This document shows, piece after piece, positions 47,557 to 59,100 of a stretch of DNA of 64,000 nucleotides. The notes beneath the pieces were generated by a model. It was not told the DNA's origin and made no database searches. It saw only the letters and a list, made by a program, of their open reading frames with translations. Source of the DNA: Myrica gale (taxonomy: Eukaryota > Streptophyta > Magnoliopsida > Fagales > Myricaceae); assembly GCA_963930655.1 (NCBI GenBank), contig OZ005608.1, forward strand, positions 17,509,271-17,573,270, in the 5' to 3' direction. The position numbers and the translations under genes are program-made. Positions within the stretch are counted from its first letter, which is position 1; each line of letters begins with the position of its first letter.

Positions 47557-48066
47557 GGGTTAATTACAATTTTCCCTCTCAAACTACCACCCGATTCTCA
47601 AATACCCCACAAACATAAACTTGTTGTAACTCACCTCATAGACTATACTTCTCATTGCAATTTCATCCCTCAACCGATTGGAGCCATTATGTTGTACAAT
47701 TTATATCCCACGTAACAGATACGTGACCTTCTCCTTATGTGAAAAGACAATTTCATCCTCGTGTGAGTTTTTCTTTAAAAAAGATGAGCCAATTACATAT
47801 TATTTTCTAGATATAAGAATATATAGAAGCATTATAAAAAAGATGACTCACTTAAAATCGTATTAGTCAAATTTGTCTTTTCAAGTACCGAAAATATCAC
47901 ATGTCGTTTACGTGGTATGAAAATCGTTCAATATATTAACTTCAACAGGTTGGGAAATGAAATTACAACGAGAAGTATAGTTCGTGAGGTGAGTTGTAAC
48001 AAGTTAAAGTTTATGAGTATTTGAGAATTGAGTGATAGTTTGAGGAGAAAAATTGTAATTAACTAT
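47557..48066. mobile_element. Mutator-type MITE with long inverted arms
   Basis: The left arm (47557-47690) is the diverged reverse complement of the right arm (about 47940-48066). Both contain TTAATTACAATTTT and the text of TCAAATACTC and AACTATACTTCTC. The flanks carry TTTTTTTAA at 47548-47556 and 48067-48075, a 9-bp duplication, although such a low-complexity sequence is weak proof. The transcript of either strand would fold into a long hairpin. Confidence 0.65.
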
Positions 48067-48075
48067 TTTTTTTAA

Positions 48076-49171
48076 TTAGAGTCCAAAATTTTGAGTGCCA
48101 CCACCTAAGTCTTCAATTTTGAAGTTAGCTCATGGACAAAAAGTAATTCGCCTAGAAAATTATTTCTAGGTGAATAACTATTTTAGGGTTGTTAATATGT
48201 TGGAATGTTGGAGTCGGTGAAAAAAAGTGAAGAGAGATATTATTTAAATTATTATTTTTTATATTTTAGCGTGTTTAAATTATTGAAAAAGTGAATAGAG
48301 GGATAATTTTGTGAAGTTATTTTACTATAGCAAAAATTTTAGAGTGCTAAATTTTTTACAAACAAACGCCAAAATGTCGCAGATACGTCTAGGTGCTAGC
48401 TGATCTAGCTACCATCCTTATTTGTATTATGTGATCCCTTTATCAGAGAGATTCTCATCGATTACTGAGGTTTCAACCACTAACTCCTTAAAAGTTATAG
48501 TTGAACGATTAATGTATACGATCAAAAGAGGCTTATAAAAAAATGTGTATGATCAAAAGAGTAGCTGTGTAAGTATTCGTTTTTATTCTTATTATTTTTA
48601 TGGAAAAAATGTAATCAATACTTTATTTTTGGTCGATTTAATTTTAGGGCCAGCACTTATAAAATTTTTAATTTTAAGACCTGTGCTAAAAACCAGAAAC
48701 TACACCAGGTAGGCCGGTTTTTAAATAATTGTCACCTACACCTACACTGTTAAGGGCAAAAATCGGACTTTAGCGGTGGCGGTTTCCGGTTATCCTACAT
48801 TCATATTGAGCCATTTTTTAGCATTTTACGCATTTGGCCAAATGTATTTTTCTCTTTTTTCTTTTGGTCAATTAATCACATATCAATAAAATCTAAATTA
48901 ATGAAATCCAAATTTAAAAATCAATAAAATTAAAGATCATCTTAAAAGATAAAATGAGAATTTAAAGTACAAAGTAATAAAATCAAAAATCAATAAACTT
49001 AGAGAACATCACAATAAGATGAGGGAACAAATGAGGGAGGGGTACCGAATTTTCGTTTCGTTTTGTTTTTTTAGGCCAGAGGGACCTGGGGAAATGGTAT
49101 TGTTCGCGTGGGGGCTCGGTGGGAAAAAACGCGAAATGGTTAAAGGAGGAGAGGGACAGGGGAAAAAAAGC
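48076..49171. other. AT-rich spacer with a degenerate MITE end
   Basis: Around 48340-48372 the text TGCTAAATTTTTTACAAACA followed by AACGCC resembles the right end of the Tourist-like MITEs, with a matching AGTGAAGAGAG motif at about 48227. The left end is uncertain. No gene is supported. Confidence 0.35.
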
Positions 49172-49314
49172 GCGAAATAGGGTAGGGGCCGAGAGGCTAA
49201 GAGGGGCCAGGGGAAAAATGCGAAATAGGGTAGGGGCCGAGAGGCTAAGAGGGGCCAGGGGAAAAATGCGAAATAGGGTAGGGGCCGAGAGGCTAAGAGG
49301 GGCAGGGGAAAAAC
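49172..49314. repeat. 48-bp minisatellite, three copies
   Basis: Three head-to-tail copies of a 48-bp unit beginning GCGAAATAGGGTAGGGGCCG lie at 49172-49219, 49220-49267 and 49268-49314, the last lacking one base. A half-similar unit precedes them (49133-49171). As 48 is divisible by three, long frames are open in several phases on both strands, but there is no other sign of coding. Confidence 0.85.
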
Positions 49315-49584
49315 GCGAAACGGGATGACCCGGTGTCCCATAAAAAACACAAAAAGATAAAAAATAATAATAATAAAAAAGTAAGAAATGAGAATAGAAA
49401 ATCGGACCAGAGACTCGTATGCGTCTCGTTTTCAACCTTTTTCTTTTTAATTCGCACGAAAAAAAGAAGAGTATAGGGCCTTCCTTTTTAACTTCCCGCA
49501 ATATGCAACCACCACGTCAACTACGTGTTTAGTCTATAACAGCGACAACAACAAATTCACCGATTTTTGGAGAAGTTAAACAAA

Positions 49585-49781
49585 GGTTGTGTTTGTGTTG
49601 TAAAATTTTAGTGTTGTTAAAATTTTAGGTATTGGGTTTAGTGAAAAAGTGAAGAGAGGTAATTTTTTATATTTTTTTGTAGTAAATAGTAATGATTTGA
49701 TGTGGAGAGAGAGATTATATTGTAATATTTAATTGTGTTAAAATTTTAGAGGAGGTAAAATTTTGGTACACAAACGCACCC
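49585..49781. mobile_element. Tourist-like MITE upstream of PAT1
   Basis: Ends GGTTGTGTTTGTGTTGTAAA and ACACAAACGCACCC are inverted repeats. Size and interior match the MITE at 46610-46807. The flanking triplets are AAA/AAA, not the usual TTA, so the target site may have changed. It lies only about 330 bp before the PAT1 start codon, so its right end borders or enters the promoter. Confidence 0.75.
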
Positions 49782-50109
49782 AAAATATCCCCTCCTTAGG
49801 GTTCCTCTATCTCTCCCACTCTGTCTCTCCCGCTGTCTCCGATTCTAACCCAGAGACTTCATTGACAGAACAGATTTCCACCTTCTGGTCCTCCTCATAA
49901 CCTTGTCATATTCCGTTGCTAGATTTTCTCATCTACTTCGTCCCATCTCAGAAGAAGCCTAGAGATACTGTTTCACTACAAGGGGTTCTTTGTTCGGATT
50001 GTTGGGATTGAGATTCTTTCATTTCTTTTCTTTGGTTTTACTTCTGTGCTTTTAGGGTTTAGTATTTCTTGGTTTTGCTTTACAATACGAAAGCCAAAGT
50101 TTCGGAGAG
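49782..50109 (+). promoter_or_regulatory. Proximal promoter and 5' untranslated region of PAT1
   Basis: A CT-rich stretch (TCTATCTCTCCCACTCTGTC, about 49808-49840) is typical of plant core promoters and leaders. CTTAGGGTTCC at 49796 and TTTTAGGGTTTAG at 50051 resemble telo-box elements (AAACCCTA in reverse), often found in 5' regions of plant housekeeping genes. No clear TATA box was seen. The exact transcription start cannot be placed. Confidence 0.45.
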
Positions 50110-53100
50110 ATGGATGGGTTTTTTAGTGGGGGTAGTATTGAAGAGCCTCCCAAATCTCAAGACCTTCCGCAGCTCGGAGACAATCAGAAAGGTCTTGTCT
50201 TCATCTTGTTAGCATCTGTATGACCAGCTCCAATTTCTGCTTTACTATTTTGCTTCTCAGTAGATCTGGTTTTCCTCGATCGCCTGTTTCGTTACTGAAA
50301 TAACAGAAAATCAAGATTTGTAATATTTATTTTGTGGTAACCAGCAATTTGTCATTATTTTGTTTGGGGGAAGAAGAAAGGGAAAATCTATGTGCTGAAA
50401 ATTTTGGAACATCTGCACATTAAAAAAAAAAAGGTTAAGAGGAATCAGTAAAGTGAGCAGTGCTATAGTTAGCTCGAAAAAACTTCTGCTTGGCCTACCC
50501 TTAAATCATGTATGTGCTCTGTATTGGTCCCATTATGGTAAATATTTATCATGCCAATTTGTTTCAGTGGTTTGGTTTCTGTGAATGTCTTCTTTACATC
50601 TGGAACTAAAATTGATTTTCGTGGTGTATTTGGAGAAAGGAGGGACTTTTTTATATGAATTCTTCCGCAATGCAGAAGGTGCAGTATTTGATGCATCGCA
50701 ATATGCATTCTTTGGAAAAGATGTTGTTGAGGAAGTTGAACTTGGGGGATTAGAAGATGAGGAGCTCAGTTTGCCTGCAGTTGGAACAGATGAGGAGGAA
50801 TTCCTGTACAATGGAGAAGAGGTGATGTCATTATATTTTTTTTACCTACTTTTCCTCCCGTGGCCCTTTTCTTTCTCGTTTACCTTGTTTATTGTTTTTG
50901 AATAATGGGTATTATGCTGCAATTTGGAATGCAAATTTAATTCAATAATCTTTGCTGTAGTCTTGGATTGAAACATGAGGAGCATCAAGTACAGCGTGAT
51001 TAAATTTTGGCATATGGGAGATGGCATCTAAATATGAGCGTTCGTAATATAATTGTCTTAGCACATAGTCTATTCACACTCTTCTTCTTGCTGTTGTGTG
51101 GCAAGAATTGATAGTTTTTTGTAATGCGAGGATTGGATAAGTAAGTTACCTCGAAAACACCTTGCTTACGCCCACAGCAATACATAATTGGCCTGGCTTT
51201 CTAGAAAGCCCCCTCTGAGTGAGGCCTTGATGCAGGCTGTGAAGCCTTTGTGTTGGACTGGGCATAGTGTAAGTTTCTCTCTCTGCACCGTTGAGGCCCT
51301 TTGCATGGATGGATGTCAAGGGTTCAAGATTTGTGCAATAAAAGGCTTGGTGCAATAAAAGGCTTGTCCGTTTTCATACTTCTATTACCCTATGTTTTGC
51401 ATCTTTTCCAGTGATTTTATTGTGTTTAGAAGCCCACCTAGTGCAATTCAAAGCGCCAAAGGAAAGCAGTTCTTGATAATAAGGCATAGTCAATATTATT
51501 TAAGGACAAACAACCTTTTTTCTGTTTCTCAAAGCTCTGCCAGAAAATAGCACGCTTCTCATAGAGTAACAAGAAAACAACATGATCCAGATATATGGTG
51601 ATCTGGGCCAAATAAAAATGACCATTGATTTATGTACACAGTATATTGATATCTTATTGGATTTTTTTTTGTATAACCATAGTTAGTTTAGATATATGGT
51701 GATCTGGGCCAAATAAAAATGACCATTGATTTATGTACACAGTATATTAATATCTTATTGGATATATTTTGTATAACCATAGTTAGTTTTGGTAATTACT
51801 CCCATGGTTGGACGTGTTACAAGATGGACGTGTTACAAGACAATAGGGAAATAAAATTTAAATCACGAGATGTGCTGTGCACTATGTAGGAAGTTGATGA
51901 TTGCATTGCTGCTCGGCACTAATATTGCAAAATGATGGGTTGAAATTATTTGAAATTTAAATAGCCTACAGTGGACTCAATAGCTGCACGACACTAACCA
52001 TATGAGCATATGCCCAAGTAAATCCTTGATTGATTTTTTTATCAGATTTTTTAATCGTGCATTACTGGCTTTTCTCTTGAAAAAAGTTCAACATAGTATC
52101 TAAATCGTGTGGTTTTCTTCAATCAAGCATATCTATTCGTAACTTAAGTGCAGATTGAGCTTGTTACAGCATTGGTTGATTTGCTATACCGAGCTTAATG
52201 TGGTGGAAAACATGGAATCATATTCTTCTATATTAGTTTTAAAGTTCATTCATACTAATGGTTATAAAAGAATGCTTTGACATGAACAGGAAAAAGATCA
52301 AAGAGGGACTTTGTAATCTATTTGATCATGTCTAGTTTGTATTTGATTCTGTAATTCCTACTTATTGGAAAATTTGTTTCTTATCATTTCTTGGATATTA
52401 TTGTCATTGCTATGTTGTCACTGGCACATACTTCCTCTTCCTATTCTGTTTGTCCTATTCTTGTTGTAACTTCATTGGTTTTGCCTCCTAAATACTTTCC
52501 CCTCCATTTTCCTTATTGTAAGCATTTTAAAAGCGCTGTTTTGTAATTTATTTTTCCTTAGAAAGAAAAAGGAAAAGAAATAAGATGGCTTTTGCTGTTT
52601 TTTTTAAAAACTTTGGATGTTGTAGAAGTAGGTTCTATAAATTAAATAGTATTTTTACTCCTTTTGTTTTTCTACACTTTTCACAATAAGCTTGTGCTTG
52701 TGCGAGTTCTTATTCTCTCCGTATTCCTCACTTTTCTGTGTCATAATCAGCTCAAATTTCTACAGTTGCAAGCATTTATTTAAGGTAGGGAAGTTTATTT
52801 TTGTTTCTTTTAAATCTGAAACCTCTTAAGGCTAAGAAGGTACTTTTGTTTCTTTGCATGCATGATACTTAGCTTCGACATGCAACTTCTGCCACTTTTT
52901 CTGCCTAGGATCTGCATGGCGTTGGTAATTCAAATCACAAATTTTGGCCATTATCACCACTGAATAACACTGGAATGAAGAGATTGTGATGGTTGTATTG
53001 ATTAGCTTTTGGGATGGTTTTTCCAACTTTTTAAATTCGGTGTCATTCGTTAACATAACTTAAATCAGTTTTCGGTTGTATATGTTCTTGTCTAGAGGGG

Positions 53101-56100
53101 TTTTATGGAAATTAAGCTAAACGAAAATTCTCCCTCATTCTTTCATACTTTAAGTTAGTGCAATTCGGACGCTATTTTGAAGTTTCAATGTCAATATGTT
53201 CTGTCTATTTGAAACAGTTGTTAAGTTGAATGTAAAGCAGGTAAAATGATGTAGATGCCTCTTACAGAAAGATGCCCCTGTTTGGGGTACTTGTGTCATT
53301 TTACCTGTTCTTCTATCCTAGGTTATTGTGCTTTGAATGAGGGGGCAAATTGTTATCGAAACTTTAGGGGTTTGAGTTGCACTGATTTAATGTTTGGAGG
53401 TTAACTGACACATTGCGATGATAGCTTATGAGGAATGGTCATTTACGCTGGAAGTTATTGATTTGTTGGATGGAAAGCATGTCATTTGTATACCATGTGT
53501 ATAATGTTTTCGAGATAAGGCTGCATTGATTATAAGGGAAAAACTGGCACCCAAACTTTAAAATGGGGTTTGCATTGCACCGATTTAAAATTTTTATAGG
53601 TCAAGTGACATTGGTATGTTAGTATATGGTGGGGAAAAAGTCTTTTAACCTGCAACACTTTTAACTGTTTTTTCAGGAGTGTCTGCCTTTTGGATACCAC
53701 GAGTATAGTTTTTTTTGTCAATTCCTTGTTTTTCTCAATTTCTTATTGGCCCCTAATGTCTGCATCTTTAGGGTTAAGCATCAGATGGCTGTTTCTGATC
53801 TAGCCTTCGTTGCTTATCCCAAAGTATTAACGGGTTGCATTTTGCTATTCCTGCAATTAGAAGAAACTAGGATGGAAAGAGAAGATTGTGATGGAGGGGA
53901 CCCAGCATGTTGTTCTTTCATTTTTCTCCAATCTGACGACGGAGATATGCCTACTAACCTCTTTTTTCCCTCCCCACATTTCACTGTACACTTCAACAAA
54001 AGAAATGTGTTAATCATTCACTAAGGTAATTAATCTAGGGAAGTTTTAGCATTCATCATTTCCTAATAAGGTTTTGGGTTTGATGTCTTTTCACGCGGAA
54101 CCAATTGTTTAATCCGTCAAGTGCAAGAGTTTTCTACAGTGTAACTAACTCTTGTCTCCGGATTTGCAGGGTGAGGACTTACAATCTCTATCCGATATTG
54201 ATGATCTTGCTAGTACTTTTTCAAAGGTTAGATTACTGAAAATTTATAATCATTATGATGGCACAGAAAATGGAACTGTTTAATGCGAATGTTTATGTTT
54301 ATCTGTATTTGTCCTTCTGTTTGAGAAAGATGACCTTGAAATATTGTTAGCGACATTATTGCTTGTTCCTGGAGATTAGTCTACAACGTTTGCCTTTTTG
54401 TAGATTTTCTTTGTATACGTCAGCATACCTCTTGCAATTTCTTACGCAGAATATCTTGATTTAGGTGATGCTCGGTTGCAAAAAAAAACCTCCAAATTTG
54501 ATAGTGATATGAATATTTAGGTAGATTTGAGTTTTATTGAGGTTTGTAAAAAGTTGGTGAATTTTTTAAAAAATATTTGATTGTAGATTGATTTTTATTG
54601 GAGTTTGTAAAAATGTGTAGAGAGATGATTTGATGGAATTTTTTTAATAAAAAAAGTATTGGAGTTTGTTGAAAAAGTATGGAAAGGGAAGATTTGATAG
54701 ATTTTTTTTGAGGTATTGGAGCTTGTGTGGAAAAGTGTTTGAGTTTGTGTTGAATTTTTTGAGATTTTGGATGTTCGGTTATGAAATTTTTTGTGTTCAA
54801 ATTTTTTGCCAAAAAGGTGAATTTGTTTAGTGGCTGAACATCACCATAATTTCTCTTGCCAATATTTTAGATTGTAGGTGGGATATGAAATTTCTAGCTA
54901 TGCTGTCATAGCAGTTGCCAAGCAAATTATGAATGGGGAGGAATATTTCATCTAATACTAGAGAATGGCCTTGCCAGAAACTTCTCACCTTTGATCAGCT
55001 GTTGTTATTGTGAGAGTTGGGCTTGTAAACTTTGAACTTTTTCTCATTAGGCCTCTGCAACATGGGTGGGGGAAGGGGGGGGGGGTGTTAGAATTGTATG
55101 TTGCTAATGAATAGAGCGAGAATGGTGACTTCATTTTTAGAAGAATAAAATAGAGGCATCAACATTGGAGGAAAATTTTAGTTGATCTATTGTTTTAGAA
55201 TCTGGTTTTGTTATCTTAGTAGCGAGACTTATCTGTCTATTATGATGTTGCCTTCTTATAATTAGAAATAACTTTTTCCCTTTGTTGATTTATGTGGCTG
55301 TCTTCTCGCGTATAATTTTCTTCTGTAATGTCAATTGATCAAGGTTGTTAGTGGACCAAGAAGCACGGGACTTATTGGTGATAGGGGATCCAGAGAAGGT
55401 GAGCACATTAGATGCCTCCATTAATCAAACTTGGTTATTTGAGCTACTACGACTTCTTTCTCATTTCTCTTTGCAAAAAAATTTAAACAACTTATCACCT
55501 TTGGGTGACTTTTTAATTTTTCTCACTTTTATCAGATTGTGTCTTATGGCTGCAATGATGGGTATTGACAGCTGTCTAGTTCTGCATGTTGCTAGGGATC
55601 TCCTCTAGAGACTATTTACTGGTTTGTGTTGTATTGGCACAATTCAAGCCTTTGTGTTTGAGATGAGGTAAGCAGGTAATGCACAGTGGAAGAACACAAT
55701 GCAGAAGGGATTGAGAGTGCTCTATGGTCTTACTCATGATACAAGTCGGGGTTATGTGGAGAATAAGATGATGAATAAAATCCATTTTATGTTATAGCTA
55801 ATAGAAGAGTAGGTCCAACATCAAAATGACTAGGTACAGAGGATGGAGATACTCTTCAATTTCCTATTTAGCTTTGATGGTCCGATTCAGACGAAGAGAG
55901 AGACATGTCCAATATTACGAAGTTTACTACTAACAAATAACATAGCGAAAGGTATTGAACTTGGTTCATCAGCTTTTTCAATCTTCAGGCCTTTGTTTAT
56001 CCTATATCCACGTCTCCTTGTAACGTTAAGCCTAGTATGCTTCCTCGATGCGTCCTTCCCCACTTGTTATCCTTTGGGGCATCTGTTTTGGGGATGGGGG

Positions 56101-59100
56101 GTAGGGGTGCTTTGTTATATATTAAGTAGGATCTAAATATATGTAGCTATTTTTATTTTTACACGTATATTATAGGTCTGTGCACCCTTAGTCAAATACA
56201 CAGGATATCTCCCATATTCCAATCAAAGGATTATATTACTAGAAAGCAGAAAAAAGAGTTAATAGTGAATAACGGAGGAATTATATTGCCGACCCCCCGC
56301 GAGTGAGCATAGTTAAGGTACAAACAAGGTACATCCCAAGTTTTCCATTGCTGAGGATCTAGGGATCGAATGTAGTTCTACATATAGTTGGAGACAAAAG
56401 GGTTAAAAAGTAGTTTCTCTATATGAAGTCCTCTTGAGTCATTATGGCTTTGGGGTCTGGGTAACAAAGGATCTACTCTAGGAGGAATTTTATGCAGTGT
56501 TGACTGGTTAATTGTTGTCGTTATAACTACAGACTGTTTTGTGGATCTAGTGGATGTAACAGAGGAGCCTAGAGAGGGGTGGTTGTCGTAAGGAGGATTT
56601 TTATGATTCTGTGTTTTATTCTTTTCATGTCATTTTGTTTTTCTGTGAGGGAGGTTAGTTGCAGGATACTTGAAGGCTCAGTGATTTGTTTGCTGGAAGA
56701 AAATCCAGTGTTCAAAAGAAGTAACCATTGCTGTTGGGGTTGAACGATATTTTATGTCAAAATAACATGAAAAAAGATGGGCAAAAATAGTCAGAGTGAG
56801 TTGAAATATGAGTGAGATTCTACCTTAAATTGGTGAGCTTTTACTCAGTTTGTATTGCTTTAGTAATTACCCAAAAATAAAAAGGCACAAGATAGAAGAC
56901 AAGAAAGACTTAATTGATGATGAATCGAACTAGTCCAGAAACAGTAGGAAACACAAATACAGACAATGTAACTCACGCAATATTGTGGCATTTAAAAAGA
57001 GGGTCATAATTGGGCTATGAAATTCTGAGGAAGATAACAATACAGTAGCTCTAACTTGAAAGTTGTACAAAACCCCTAAAGCAATCAAGAAGATGCATTC
57101 ACAATAGAAAGAGTTTACTATAATGAATTGTATAACTATGATCATTTGAAGTGATACGTAAGTTATTGCCCCACGGTCAGGTGTGGTGAGGATGGGTTTC
57201 GATAGGTGTTTTAGAGTTGAAGCCAAGGCTTTTCAGGTGTCTGTTAGTGATAGAGGTGTTGTTAGTTGGTCGGAGTGGAGTAGAAAATCTCATAGTGCTA
57301 TTTCACTTGGGAGATATGGGGCTGTCTGGTTAGTTAACGTAGCCAGTAAGCTTCTGGGAGCAGCTGATGATCAGGATTTCGTTTTGAAATTCAATGAAGG
57401 TTCAAGAGCCTTCCTGGCTCAAAGATGTGCTAATAAGTCAGGGAGATACGTTGCTGTGATTGAGTTCGGAGAAGGGCGTCGAAGAGGGGTAGTCATGGTC
57501 CCCGAAGGCAGAGGAGCTGCTGGTTGGAAGGCTTTGGCCGACTGCTTCCAGGAGGTGGTTGATCATCTTGGTTCGGGAAGGAATAGACAAGGTTTTGCCG
57601 GTGCAGTAGGGCGGAGAGAGGGGGTCTCTTTCGCAAAGGCTGTAAAATCAGGGTCAGCGATGGTTGTCCATGGGAATCCTGTGTCATATCCTCGAAGTGA
57701 CGTTCCTTCTGCTGGCAGTAAAAGATGGTCGCGTGTTGAGAAGGGGAAGAGCCATGCAGACATGGGGGCGGCTTTGCCGTGTCCCAATAAATCCTCATTT
57801 AATGTTGTGGAGGCTACTCATGACACGGAAGAGGCCTTCTGCCCGAGGCACTTCTGTTTGAGGCTTCGAAATCTGAGAGAAGAGTTAAACAGACTTATAG
57901 GGTCGGTATTGGGCGAGGGTTCTTTAGGCATGATAGTTAATAGCCCAGAATGCACGGATTGTGTCGGGAAGGCATTTGGAGTTGTTGGGAGTCCCGTGGG
58001 CCCGAAGTGTTCTTTCCAAGCTGGGGGTGGGCTAGCGAGATATGGGCTTCATTTCTCTGCGTCTGGGCAGGGGGAGTTGCTTGATGGGCTGGCTTTTCCT
58101 GGCCCAGATCCTGGTGTGGCTTCTGCGAATGCTAAGGGGAGCGTCATGGGTGGGCTTAGCGCAGGGCCAGGTGGGTGTGAAGCGTCGGGTGGGGGGCAGG
58201 CTGACCCGGAGCGGACCATAAACTCCAGAAAACATCCACTGAAAACCATCTCCTACATTCTTAAAGATCACCGAGACCGAGAACTCACCAAGACAAGAAT
58301 CCACCATCTCCAGCACCCTATTATCCCACATCAAAAGATACCCCCTGAGGCGCCAACCGCCGCCAAACTAAGCCAACCAACATGAGCCCCTCCCCATAAA
58401 CGCCGAATCAAAACCCTAGAAACCTCAACCACTTTGGTCTCTTGAAGACAAACCACCTCCAGTCTCCATCCCCTCAAAAGATTCCCCACCCTACGACACT
58501 TCGCATTATTGTTCAACCCCCTAACATTCCAGCTCAAGATTCTTGGCATCATTGAATCGATACCAATGCCCGCCCTTTGTTTGTAATCTTCCTAGCAATC
58601 GAAGAAGACCCTTCATAGTTAACAGAAGAGTTTAATCCCTTCAACTCCCTTAGCATCTTGCCCCCTGATTTTCGAGACTTTTTTGAATTGAGCTGCACCC
58701 TATCTCTTTCCAACGCGACAAAGAGATTCCCCAGCTCCTCCTCATGACCTTCACACGACACCCCAACCAAATGTCTAACCGAGGAAACCATTTCTAACAC
58801 CCATTCCGAAACACCAATCTCCTGAGAAGACCCTTCCCGTGTGACACTAGGGAAACAGACTGCCAGGGGGTCCATATTCACCATACCAAAAAAAAAAAAA
58901 ACTGATCATCTGAACTATACCAATGAACAAAGAAAGGAACAACATAAGCAACAAATTTATAAATAAAGGCAAAATTCAAGATAAGAGACTCTTCCCCTTT
59001 TGTGTAATTGAAAGACAGATCAGATTGGCTAGTAATAAAACCGTATGAGAACCTAAAATAAGGATCTGCTGTTCAACGGACCTTGTTGGGGACAATTCAA

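Noticed and set aside
48983..49501. A 172-codon minus-strand frame with three identical 16-residue blocks
   Set aside because: The repeats come from the 48-bp minisatellite; outside it the sequence has no coding character or family match.
53746..54024. A 92-codon frame in PAT1 intron 2
   Set aside because: No family wording, no splice link to neighbouring exons, and it ends well before the exon 3 acceptor.
55345..55608. An 87-codon plus-strand frame at PAT1 exon 4
   Set aside because: It uses a different phase from exon 4 and reads into the intron; the exon frame with GT-AG sites joins perfectly to exons 3 and 5.
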